DNA of 21,793 nucleotides from Larix sibirica (lineage: Eukaryota; Streptophyta; Pinopsida; Pinales; Pinaceae): assembly GCA_004151065.3 (NCBI GenBank), contig NWUY0300006178.1, positions 53,250-75,042 of the forward strand, written 5' to 3'. A model generated the notes under the pieces. The model was not told where the DNA came from. It searched no databases and saw only the letters and a program-made list of their open reading frames with translations. Below, piece after piece: positions 1 to 8,747 of the stretch (position 1 is the stretch's first letter; every line of letters starts with the position of its first letter). Made by a program: the position numbers and the translations under genes.

Positions 1-1847
1 AACAATGTGCTTTTTGTATTCATTTATGTGTTGACGATATATTAGTTAGCTTTGACTTAAAATATTTTAGTTTGGCAATTTTGGATGCTGTATAAAGTTG
101 GGACTTTCCTAGAGTATTATTTATTATTTAATTATAGTTGTGTGCACATTCTTTAATATGAATTATTTTATTATCTAATGTGCACACATTCTTTGATATG
201 AATTACTTTTAAAAAAATTACAGTGCTGACCCTCTTCACCAATAGTGATATTTTCTTTTATTAATGATGAACATGACCTTCCCCAATTATATGTAGAAGT
301 GCATTGAATTAGGGAATCAATTAAAAATATATATATAATTAATTTATTAAGAATTTGTAAAACTTAAATATAATACTTCTCATATTTCTACATTAATAAA
401 ATATTGGAAACCTATATCACTATAATCACATAAATAGATCATGCACATTAATAACAATAAAAAACCAAGGTTGAAAATTGTCATAGCAAAAACTAATGTT
501 TTAGCTTATACAATATTCTTTCATGCTATAGATTGCTCATTGACGCATTTCGTTTCTTTCATGCTATTACTGGTGGATGCATTTTAGCATCTTTTATCAA
601 GTATGAACAATATGGTTTAATAAATTGCTTCAATGCTTAGAGAACATTACACAAAATAATAATCGATTATAGAACATGTTCAATGTTCATGGATCTAAAA
701 TGATACTACTACAAGTCTTGAAGTAACTGAAACAAAAAAACTAAGAGTAACATAAAATATAGAGCTTTCTTCCAATGCCCTTCTCTTCTAACCTTGAAAG
801 CTATTTTAAGTTTCTTCATATTCACTACATACCTTCCATATCCTTGGAGCGGACTATTCATTCAATTAGAATGACAACATTCATCAAAGAATAAAACCAA
901 CCAAAAACAGAGAGAGACCCTTTTTTGAATTGAGAAGTCCTAGTCCTTGGATTACATGCCATTTTTGCAAGCCATTGCTAAAAATTAACAAAATAAACAA
1001 GTGCTACTTAGTAGCTAGTCCCTGCCACATAGTATAGGGATAGTCAAAATGCATTTCAAGACAGTATAAACAATGTAATGTGGATAACCTAGAGTAGAGT
1101 AAACATAGTGTAATAACACCAATCAATTTGCAACATAAATGTTTATGTGAAATGCAACTTATTCACTAACTTAACCATCTTTATCATCATAAAAAGTAAA
1201 TATAGATAGGTTTTATGAAAATAAATTGATAAATCAAATTATCGTTTGAATTTTTGGGTATAGCAAACTTGGATATTAAAACATGGACTAGAAAATAAAT
1301 ATTATTTTTTGCACTTTTATTTGAGTTTCAATACAAATTTTAATGATAAATATTGTCAAATTTGAATTAGATTTATTCTATCTAATCTCAATTTTGAGAT
1401 ATTAATACTAATTATAAAAAGTAAAACTATCCCTCAAGAACGAAAACACAACATTCATGCACCATTGTATCCGTTTGCCAATAATCCAAGAATATTCAAA
1501 ATTGGTTATTGATATTAATACAAATCTTAATTTTAAGTCTTGTCATTTTTTATTATTAAGATTACCTTATCAATGTCAATTTTGGACTAACTTGACTCTA
1601 TTTAATGAATGAAAGAAAGGAAAGCTACCAACAATGAAAACACAATATTAACGTGACATTATATTCATTTCCAATAATCTACTTGGATTGATTGTTGATA
1701 TTGCATTGTATTTACTTTAGTCTAAGTTACCCATAATATAGTGTTCTAACTCTCTTGAACTGCAATTGAACTATCACAACACATAGCAGCAAGGACTACC
1801 TACTATGTAGCACTTGTTTGTAAAATATGATATTATGTCTTCATATA
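1..1847. other. AT-rich spacer, no gene seen
   Basis: I see no credible coding region on either strand in this AT-rich stretch. The short open frames have no recognisable motif. It holds only weak repeats: a direct repeat near 141-209, and a faint degenerate duplication in which the stretch starting near 1436 (around an 'aaaacacaa' word) is echoed from about 1630. It ends where homology to the LTR at 8750-10640 begins, at TGTCA (1848). Confidence 0.6.
141..209. repeat. Two-copy direct repeat, about 39-bp period
   Basis: A block starting with a GTGCACA-type word and continuing through CATTCTTTRATATGAATTA occurs at about 141-170 and again at about 180-209, differing by a few bases. It is non-coding, and no mobile element is recognised around it. 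Confidence 0.6.
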
Positions 1848-2800
1848 TGTCATGGACATGTAGTCTACCCAATTTTTTTTCTTCGAGCTTAGGAAATTTC
1901 CCAACTTCGCTTCAACACTTGAGGTCGTGTGGCACTACCTTACCCAGGCCACATGGGCTTAACCAACTTGTGCCTACTACAACTAGAATATGTCTCTTCA
2001 CTTGAGTTTTTCCCATAGCTTCACCTTAGACTATAGTATGTTAGATGTGCAACTTTAGTTCTACTTAACCAAGTTATCCAACACTAGGGACTCATCCAAC
2101 AATTACCTTTAAAACATCCTAGCAATACTCATACTTAACCAATATTCAATACTTAGCCAACATCAATAGTTAACCAACACAAAGCATTGTATGAAATAGT
2201 ATAGCATTCATCCCAATAAACAAGCCATGATACACATGCACAAGTACATGTAGAAGCCAAGGCATATGCATTAAACTTTATTTATGGGGAGAATGTTTAC
2301 AATATACAACAAGGGAGGGAAACCACGTACATGCCACTCTTTTACAAAAGGTACAATGAATCTAAGGCAACTTAGCCTTCTACCAATGCCCAATAATCCC
2401 GTAAAACCAACCCCTGAAGCTACCATAAACCTACCTCCTGTAGATCCTGTTCACTTCTTTATTTTTCACCTTGCTAGTCCAAATTCACCCTACTATGAAA
2501 ACACCATAACTTAGCACAATTGCAGAGCTCACTTTGAACTTGTGTGAATCACTTCACAAGGATGCTTGAATGAATTGCCTCAACCACTTTGAGGTATCCA
2601 CTATACATATGAGTCTTGGGAAACTCTTGCAAGCCCCTCAAAGTCTAAGTGGACTCAAGTGTCTGCATGCAACTCAATTTTGCCCACATGACTTGTCTTC
2701 TGATGTCCATCTCCAGTGGTGTTGTGCTTATTATGCCATGATCATGATCGCAAGTCCATCTGGCATCCAAGTGCCCACAAGTATACCCATCGCATCCACA
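1848..2800 (-). repeat. 3' LTR of the outer element, distal part (A1)
   Basis: This aligns from TGTCA at 1848 with the right LTR from 8750. Shared landmarks include the T-run plus CTTC near 1870/8780, the long near-identical run around 2044-2090/8948-8996, and the 'AAAACATCCTAGCAAT' stretch near 2110/9018. Homology stops at about 2800, inside a short minisatellite of the LTR, where a plus-strand LTR (TGTTGTG...) starts. The open frames here (for example 1814-2005, 2284-2514 and 2570-2845) are LTR noise, not genes. Confidence 0.75.
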
Positions 2801-3042
2801 TGTTGTGAACATAAAACAGTCAATCTTATATTTAATAATATTTAATATTAATCAGGAATAGGGGTTTCAAAGAGACGTGACTTTATGTAAAGAGTCAGCA
2901 TCAAGGCTATATAAGTGAAGCTCTTCTTATTGTAATACATCATATCAATTTTAATTTTTATTCAATACAATATTATATATATATAATTACTTGGTATATT
3001 CTAATTATTAAACATTCAAGTTTCCGCAATACATGTGCTACA
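2801..3042 (+). repeat. Short 5' LTR of the plus-strand element
   Basis: It starts TGTTGTG and ends GCTACA immediately before the primer-binding site. A good TATA box (CTATATAAG, 2907-2915) is followed by an AT-rich stretch with TTGTAATACATC, as expected for the promoter and R/U5 of a plant LTR. At about 242 bp it is short for a plant LTR. The end is fixed by the adjoining primer site, while the start is inferred from loss of homology to the host LTR. Confidence 0.55.
2907..2915 (+). promoter_or_regulatory. TATA box in short LTR
   Basis: CTATATAAG lies about 130 bp before the LTR end, a plausible U3 promoter position for transcription on the plus strand. No transcript start can be seen directly. 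Confidence 0.45.
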
Positions 3043-3055
3043 TTGGTACTAGAGC
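3043..3055 (+). promoter_or_regulatory. Primer-binding site, initiator-Met tRNA type
   Basis: TTGGTACTAGAGC follows the LTR's terminal CA. The canonical plant initiator-Met site is TGGTATCAGAGC; this copy differs only by a TC-to-CT swap in the middle. It sets the element's orientation as plus. Confidence 0.6.
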
Positions 3056-3067
3056 GTAACAAGTACA

Positions 3068-3469
3068 ATGGGAGTAATACAAGTAATTCGAGACCTATTA
3101 GAAGAATTAATAAAAAGGAATAACCATGCAATCGAAAAGGACTGTGAAAAGGATCATGAATCACGGGAAACAATAGATTGAATTCGTAAATCAATAAAAG
3201 AAATTAGAGGAAATCACTAGAGCATACAAAATATAGGTCGAGATCTGAAGGTGGAAGTGCTAGAGTCTGAACCTGTTATAGAAGAAAAAGAAGAGACCAT
3301 AAAAGAAGGTCAACCAATTAGCAGATTTGAATCCTCAGAATTCTTTTTCGAGCGTGGAAGTGAAAACAATATGAATTACTTTAACCTACCTGCAATCGAT
3401 GAAACAAATCTAGTGGGAATCTCCGAGGAGGATAGCATTGAGGGTGAGTCTGACTCAAGAGTTTAGATC
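3068..3469 (+). pseudogene. Decayed gag-position reading frame
   Basis: Starting at ATG 3068, 26 bases or fewer after the primer-binding site, one frame runs 133 codons to TAG at 3467. Two in-frame stops interrupt it (near 3179 and 3221) but no frameshift does. The product would be strongly charged: an amphipathic, leucine- and lysine-rich N-terminus (MGVIQVIRDLLEELIKR), then an acidic middle with runs such as EEKEET and EEDS. The position is where gag starts, but I cannot match it to a named capsid or nucleocapsid domain and no zinc knuckle is present. It is called gag-like from its position after the LTR and primer site only. Confidence 0.45.
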
Positions 3470-3579
3470 ATGGATTTCTGCGAGGGAAGAAATAAAGTCA
3501 ATATGAACCATCCAACAAGAGTTTCAGAAGGAACAATAAAAATTGTTCGTCCTTTGAGAAGGGTGCAAGTGATAGGTGA

Positions 3580-3834
3580 GTGGTGAAGACCACCATCTCC
3601 AGCCGAGACGAAAGCGTAGATCCCCTGTCATGGCCATTGTCCATTTATGTCCCATCTGTTTCATATCATGTGACCAATAATGTACAAGTTGGGAATTCTA
3701 CTAAGACAGTACCTGCTGTAATTAGGCACATTACCTTTGATGTCCCCCCACCACTGTTGCATCCACACCCTAGAATAGTCATTATTCCCAAGCCAGCCAA
3801 TGATGGTTGGGAGGTATGTAAATTTCCTTAAAAT
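3580..3834 (+). pseudogene. Open frame in truncated LTR element, unrecognised
   Basis: An 83-codon frame follows the previous one in a different phase. It would encode a peptide rich in proline, valine and histidine (for example FDVPPPLLHPHPRIVIIP). It begins with a non-ATG codon directly after an upstream stop, so it is a piece of a longer, broken frame rather than a gene of its own. It could be a gag remnant, but no motif supports that. An opposite-strand open frame over the same bases (3661-3879) is regarded as its shadow. Confidence 0.3.
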
Positions 3835-3923
3835 CCAATCTTGAGTTAAAGTATGCCAGTTTATTCTAATTAAACCCAAATATTACTTTTAACCACAAAT
3901 GGATTTCTGCACAATGCAACGGA

Positions 3924-3924
3924 N
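3924..3924. other. Ambiguous base (N) at a homology junction
   Basis: This is one of only two N characters in the window. The truncated plus-strand element ends on its left. On its right, CTTGAAT is the first sequence alignable to the outer LTR (counterpart near 9491), although that part of the LTR had already been passed at about 2566. It is probably a contig join. Confidence 0.7.
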
Positions 3925-4224
3925 CTTGAATTGGTCACCTTAGCCATACTAAGCCTCCCCATATATATATGAGTCTTTCCAACTCTTTGCAAGCCCCTCC
4001 AAGTCTAAGTGGTCCCATGCATTTGCACACAACTCAATTGTGCCCACATGAATTTTCTATTGACGCCCATCTCCAATGGTGTCATACCCATTGTACCACA
4101 CCTAAGTCCATTCGACACCCAAGTGCCCACAAGTGAGGCCATCACATCCACGTCCATAGCAAGGGTGTCTGATAGGTGTGCCCATCACATCCATGTCCGT
4201 CGCAAGTGTGCTTTGTAGGTGCTC

Positions 4225-4228
4225 CTAG
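4225..4228. repeat. Target-site duplication CTAG, left
   Basis: CTAG directly precedes the TGTTGG terminus and is repeated at 5072-5075 after CCAACA. It is palindromic and four bases long, where 5 bp is the usual LTR value, so the assignment of its exact length is uncertain. Confidence 0.6.
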
Positions 4229-5071
4229 TGTTGGAATTTGAAGAGCAAAATGCTCGTCATGGGGCATTTTCCCCATTATATACATATGATATTTTGGTGT
4301 ACTTGTCTTGCAAACTATGAAATGTTGGCATAAAATGAATTTTTGAAGTTCAACTTATTTTTTAAAAATCATCATTTTTTATTAATAACTATTATGATGT
4401 CACGAAACGAGATTGGGTAGTAAAGTCATTACATGTTACTACTAGGTATCAATGACCACTGCTTACTACCGAATCTTCATTTGAGCAACAAGTTGAACTA
4501 TGCAACCCACTATCTCATTAACCTTGAACATTATTTCATGGAGCAAGTCCAAAATGAACAACTCTATTTTACTAAGATCAATTCATTACTATGCCAATCA
4601 CTGTGCTAAATTCCCATTTGGGAATTATTTTCAAATAGACATCATAAAACATCATTGTAATATGATTCAATTTCTTTTTAAACAATGGATCTCTTAGGGT
4701 GTTTATTGAACTCAAATAAATACCTCATGAAAGAAATTCACTTGAGGGCTTAGGGCACTGGTAGTGGCAATGCAAGAAGGACAAGGCACTACCAATGGCA
4801 AGGTACACATGGAAGCGATTGTTATTGTAATATGATACTAGAAAACTCAGTCTATTTACATTATTCCAAGTGTGAGCGGTTTTCATTGTAATTCAGAAGC
4901 ATAGTTACTTTTTAGGTTAAAATGATTGTAAGCATGAGCAAAGCAATATTTGATATAACTTTAATCATTAAGGGTATTAATTTACAACAAAAAAATTATA
5001 AGGGGGATACAAAAGTTTAAAACATCATAAACAAATTGTTTGATGGGTAATGTTGTTTGCAAATTCCAACA
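4229..5071. mobile_element. Solo LTR inserted in the outer LTR
   Basis: The 843-bp element begins TGTTGGAATTTG and ends CAAATTCCAACA, a perfect 12-bp terminal inverted repeat with TG...CA ends, the usual form of plant LTR termini. It is flanked on both sides by CTAG (4225-4228 and 5072-5075). Removing it and one CTAG gives an LTR sequence that aligns with the right LTR. It has no coding capacity. With only one LTR-like unit and a matching flank, it is most simply a solo LTR left by recombination. A small TIR transposon with a 4-bp target duplication is the alternative. Orientation is not determined. Confidence 0.75.
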
Positions 5072-5075
5072 CTAG
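5072..5075. repeat. Target-site duplication CTAG, right
   Basis: This is the partner of the CTAG at 4225-4228. After it the host LTR resumes with GTGTGCCCATCGCATCC, continuing the minisatellite that was interrupted. Confidence 0.6.
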
Positions 5076-5670
5076 GTGTGCCCATCGCATCCACGTCCAT
5101 TGCAAACTTGCCTCTAACAAGTCATGCCCAAGCACACCCAAGAAGTGCTTCCGGTAAGGTGTATCCAAGTATGCCCAATTGTCTTGTGCCTAGGTGTGCC
5201 CACAAATGCAAGAAGCCAACATCCATCCTTCCAATGTGCATCTAAGTGCTTCTAGCTAACAAGCATCCGAACAAGTGTGCTCACTTTGTTTACCCAACCA
5301 ATGTGCATTCAACCAAGTCTATCCAAATCACTTATAATCTATTCGGTTCTTCTTACCACTTTGTTAGCAATGTATAGTGCATGCCTACGTATGAGGTTTC
5401 CCACAACAACCTTCTTTGCCTCACCAAGTTCCCTCTAGGCTTCTCTTGGTCTGTCCAACTAATACAAGTGTCCATTGTTTATGGCATGCCTTGTCTTCGT
5501 GCAAGGGCACCTCACATGTCCATGGTGTGCCTTTGCTGATAGGCCAAGACACCCAAAATCCAACTCATCTAGCAATCAACCTCATATCATGTATATCTAT
5601 TCCAACAAGTGACCGTCAAGGTGATCGTGCGACGGAGGTACCCAAAGCCTGTCAAGGTTAGGGCTTTACA

Positions 5671-5684
5671 TCCCCCCACACTAA
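5671..5684 (-). promoter_or_regulatory. Polypurine tract of the outer element
   Basis: Read on the minus strand, TAGTGTGGGGGGA lies immediately before the 3' LTR start (TGTAAAGCCC). A purine-rich tract in this place primes plus-strand DNA synthesis in LTR retrotransposons. It fixes the LTR boundary at 5670 and confirms the minus orientation indicated by the primer-binding site. Confidence 0.65.
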
Positions 5685-6335
5685 AACTTGTTCCCATCCC
5701 TGGAAACATCCATAAGAATGTGTTGTCCTCCAACTCTATTGTTGAGACTTGTGCATCTATCTGTAGTCGACTTCTCCAACCACTCCACACTGTCTCTGCC
5801 ATAATACTTGTGCAATTGCCCATTGTCCTATGCTCCCTCTTAATGAAGCAACTTTTCCCAACTCCATCAACAATGTCTCCTAGATGCCATTGTCATGGTT
5901 GTTATCTTATGCTATGATCACAACCCATCATTTCTAAAATTGCCTTATATTGTTGTGGAAACTCAACCTCCACACAAAAGTTTGTGCAATTGTTAAAATG
6001 TTGCACACTTTTGACTTGTTGATACTTATACTTAATCAATTTTTCCATGCATATATACATTTGTCCCTTCATGCCTTGAACTAATTGGGTAGTTAATCCA
6101 ACCATCACGTCCATTGCATGAGAATGCACATGCTTATGACAAAAATAGGTCACTTCCATATGCAATTTAGTCTTCTCTGCACAAGTTTTATGGACTTAGG
6201 CAATGTCACCACAATTGCCTCAAAACTACCACAAAGTTACCCCAATCACCTTTGTCATCTACTGCCCCTTCTTAACTTGCTTCGACATTGATTTACTCAA
6301 CCCCTTGACTGGTGGATGAGTCTCAACCACCTCTT
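5685..6335 (-). pseudogene. Decayed second reading frame, unrecognised
   Basis: One minus-strand frame can be followed from about 6335 down to the polypurine tract, roughly 215 codons broken by several stops but no frameshift. Segments 5902-6165 and 5685-5823 lie in this same frame. The peptide has an amphipathic, methionine-rich helical stretch (for example MDVMVGLTTQLVQGMKGQM) and later an acidic, hydrophobic part (IELEDNTFLWMFPGMGTSF). It ends next to the 3' LTR, where an integrase C-terminus or an extra ORF could sit, but I see no HHCC, DDE or chromodomain motif. The stop density is not far below chance, so coding origin is inferred mainly from the continuous frame and its position. Confidence 0.35.
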
Positions 6336-7048
6336 GAAGGCTGCAATCCTCTTAAGCCAACATATGTGTCACCCTCAACTTTCCCATGTTGATGAAGTAG
6401 AAGAGCACTTAACTTGTTCAAGGATCCATAAATCTATTCTTCAACCATGCTACTATATTGTAACTAAGAGTCTCATTGGGTGAGTGCCTTCATGCACTAC
6501 TTAGACCCAACATTTAAAATTTTATTCCTTAAGAATGAGACGTCCATCTGGCTTGCCTCCTTTTGTGTACAATTTTATGTGTGATAAATCACATCTTGGA
6601 GTGTGCCTTCACTACTAACCTTCGCAACTACCACTAGTGCAAGTCTATGCTATGCTTGATTCCTTACTTCCAATACTTGAAATTGCACAACTTGATCAAC
6701 AATAGGAAGGTCTTCCACTCTTCCTCAACTATCAAGTCAACCTCCGCAATCCAATACTTCCAACTTCCTCATTGAACTTGGCACCTTTTTCTCATATACT
6801 TAGACTCCATTGCCAATCTTCCTAGGAAATAAGCCACCCCAAGGAAACTATCAATGAGAAGAAGGTGGTAGATATTCATTGCAACCGCCGCCCTCAAATG
6901 CTCCAACAACCTACCCAAAGTCTGCTAAGTGCAGTGAGCCAACTAAATAATTCCATACCTCTTACTAAGAGAGGCATGTCCGCACCAATATTTTTGGTCA
7001 CTTTCAATCTGTTGGGTCATCATGGAAACCATCCCCTAAGGAAGACTC

Positions 7049-7231
7049 TACCACATCTTAAGTTCCCATACACAAAGGTGGGTAAGGATCTTTCAAGTCA
7101 ACTTGTTGTACCATATCCTTAGTTCCCATACACAAAGGCGGGTTATAAGCATTTTCGAAGTCAACTTGTTCTACCACATCCTAAGTTCTCATACATAAAG
7201 GTGGGTAAGCATCTGATTCAACTAGTTCCAC
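7049..7231 (-). repeat. In-frame tandem repeat, three 60-63 bp units
   Basis: Units at 7049-7108 (60 bp), 7109-7171 (63 bp) and 7172-7231 (60 bp) share CATACAYAAAGGYGGG on the plus strand. On the minus strand all three read in the gag-like frame and encode variants of a 20-21 residue unit with core AYPPLCMGT and a leading VEQVD. Two units end in a stop where the third has lysine (AAG to TAG or TAA). Unit lengths that are multiples of three suggest the array expanded while the frame was coding. Confidence 0.65.
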
Positions 7232-7939
7232 TTTACAGTTAGATCCATCTAGGTAGAATGCATACTTTTTTTGGTTGACTTCTTTGTTGCCTTCATCTAT
7301 CGACTCAAAATTGGATTTTCTTGCTCCTTCCAAGTAAGCATCCCACTTCTTTGGTACTATCATTGTTGTTGCTTGGAAGGAAAGGTCTTCCCCTCTTCCT
7401 CAAGTCTTTCAAGTCACCTCCCATAACTTAACAAGTTATTCAAGGCATTCATTCCCTAGCACATCTTTTGTCCAGTGTCCTGCTTCTTGGAAAGTAAATT
7501 TCCTGAACTAACATTAATATGGAGAAGATAATGGCCTCCTACCATAGCAACGTTCATCCTTCTAAATAAATGACTCCTCCTTGTCCATCCCTTCACAAAA
7601 CTGGGCACCTGTATTGATTCCCTTGGATCCACTACCTAAACCTAAGAAGTGAGCCATTTATGGTTTGTGACAGTGAAAGGAGGATGGTAGGTGGCTACCA
7701 AGGCCACCTCCATCAACTACAACAATTATTTGGTTAGAATCCACTACATGATTCACCATCACAATTTGTTGTTCTTGACCTGTTGCTATGAACTTACCAA
7801 GACCTCCTGTTAAGGCACCTAGAATCTCCAATGTTGCCTTTGAAATCTACTCTTGGATTAATTCCAAGACTTATGGCTTCACAACCAATGTTGGTTGCAC
7901 TTGAACTCCTTCCAACTCTACCAACTCTTCCTTCAAAGG

Positions 7940-7978
7940 ACAAACAATGGTAAAATGATCCTAGTCACAAAGAAAACA
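7940..7978 (-). other. CCHC-like zinc knuckle remnant
   Basis: Translated on the minus strand the motif reads C-F-L-C, then D, a stop, D, then H-F-T-I-V-C. This gives C-X2-C-X3-H-X4-C, one residue short of the canonical retroviral-type C-X2-C-X4-H-X4-C. Its place after a charged coiled-coil-like region fits the nucleocapsid part of Gag, which binds element RNA. With the spacing defect and the internal stop it is not functional. Confidence 0.45.
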
Positions 7979-8609
7979 AGCAACATCCTTACCTCTGTAG
8001 TACATAGGCAACTTCTGTTGCACCCATGTTGTGAAGTTGGCCTCCTTCCTTCCAAATGATTCCACCCCCAACTCCCAAGATTCCACTCGGTGAGTCAAAA
8101 TTTGCAATTTTTGAGCCCATGCACTAGTCTACTATAGACCCATCACATGTGCCTAGCACATCTCATTGATCTTCTGATCTTGACATTCCCATTCCATGGC
8201 CATGGATTTCCTCTTGGTCTCCCATGACTCGTCCTGTATGCCATCCATGTCGCAACCTTCTTAGCACCTATGAAAATTCCACCCGAGCCTCAAGACTTGG
8301 TTCACTTACTACCTCAATCCCGCTCTTGGACACTTGCATAACTGCTCAATGAAGTCTTCTACTTCCTTCCAAGTCACGGTGAAGAGTCCCTAGCTATTCA
8401 AGTTTGTGTAGATGAAATTCCTTGTGTGCATATTGTACCCAAGCACAAACTTACGATTGCAACTTTCAAGTTCCCCTTTGCAGCTACTTGCTAACTTGCC
8501 TCAATGTTTGCGCCCTACCTCTAAGTTTTCCCGTGCATGATGAAAAGTACCCAAAGTTATATGCAACTAATTATCACAGAAGGGACAATGGAGAAACATG
8601 TCCAACATT

Positions 8610-8621
8610 GCTCTGATACCA
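8610..8621 (-). promoter_or_regulatory. Perfect initiator-Met primer-binding site, inner copy
   Basis: The plus strand reads GCTCTGATACCA, the exact reverse complement of TGGTATCAGAGC, the plant initiator-Met tRNA primer site. It lies about 130 bp inside the LTR edge, in the innermost clear unit of the 63-bp array, and is better preserved than the copy touching the LTR. Confidence 0.7.
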
Positions 8622-8735
8622 ATTGTCACAGAAGCAACAATGGTGAAGATGAATATAGCTCATCATTATTCATATATGATACCAACTTTCATGGGATTGA
8701 TAGTGGTGAAGAGCAATATGGCTAACCATTGTTAA

Positions 8736-8747
8736 GATCTGATACTA
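8736..8747 (-). promoter_or_regulatory. Primer-binding site adjoining the 5' LTR
   Basis: The plus strand reads GATCTGATACTA, two mismatches from the canonical reverse complement GCTCTGATACCA. It is separated by two bases (8748-8749) from the LTR boundary at 8750 (TGTCACAAACC). Its position is that of the functional site; the mismatches look like later mutation. Confidence 0.6.

Larger units (their letters stand above)
2801..3923 (+). mobile_element. Truncated plus-strand LTR retrotransposon
   Basis: A short LTR (about 2801-3042) interrupts the outer 3' LTR. It is followed directly by a primer-binding-site-like sequence and a gag-position reading frame with two stops. Only the 5' portion is present: the element stops at the N at 3924, where sequence homologous to the interrupted LTR restarts. 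No second LTR, reverse transcriptase or integrase is seen. The exact left edge is uncertain by a few bases because it lies in a degenerate minisatellite. Confidence 0.6.
3925..5670 (-). repeat. 3' LTR of the outer element, proximal part (A2)
   Basis: This aligns with 9491-10640 of the right LTR and ends TTAGGGCTTTACA, the counterpart of CTAGGGACTTACA at 10640. It repeats about 240 bp already present in A1 (2566-2800), so A1 and A2 overlap and cannot be two halves of one simply interrupted LTR. It contains a roughly 43-bp minisatellite (CCCATCRCATCCAYGTCC core, three copies near 4135, 4180 and 5078) and is split by the solo LTR at 4229-5071. Open frames here (4009-4218, 5057-5245, 5416-5661) come from the minisatellite and LTR. 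Confidence 0.75.
7034..8516 (-). pseudogene. Decayed gag-like polyprotein frame
   Basis: A single minus-strand frame runs about 490 codons from near 8516 to 7034, in the gag position below the 5' LTR and primer site. It carries roughly 20 in-frame stops, many explicable as C-to-T changes of CAG, CAA or CGA, and no frameshift that I can detect. The order along the protein is: an N-terminal part with LFTVTWKEVEDFIEQL; a charged, probably coiled-coil middle (WETKRKSMAMEWECQDQKI, then LQILTHRVESWELGVESF); a zinc-knuckle-like motif (7940-7978); a hydrophobic and glycine-rich part; and a C-terminal stretch with MIVPKKWDAYLEGARKSNF leading into a tandem peptide repeat. This layout is like a plant retrotransposon Gag. 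Because stop density is near the random level, the call rests on the knuckle, the position and the in-frame repeat. Confidence 0.5.

Noticed and set aside
4229-5071. A TIR DNA transposon reading of the 12-bp inverted repeat.
   Set aside because: TG...CA termini with TGTTGG/CCAACA are typical of plant LTRs, and there is no transposase. The reading remains possible because of the 4-bp flank.
7940-7978. A functional retroviral-type zinc knuckle.
   Set aside because: The spacing is one residue short and a stop codon lies inside, so it is recorded only as a remnant.
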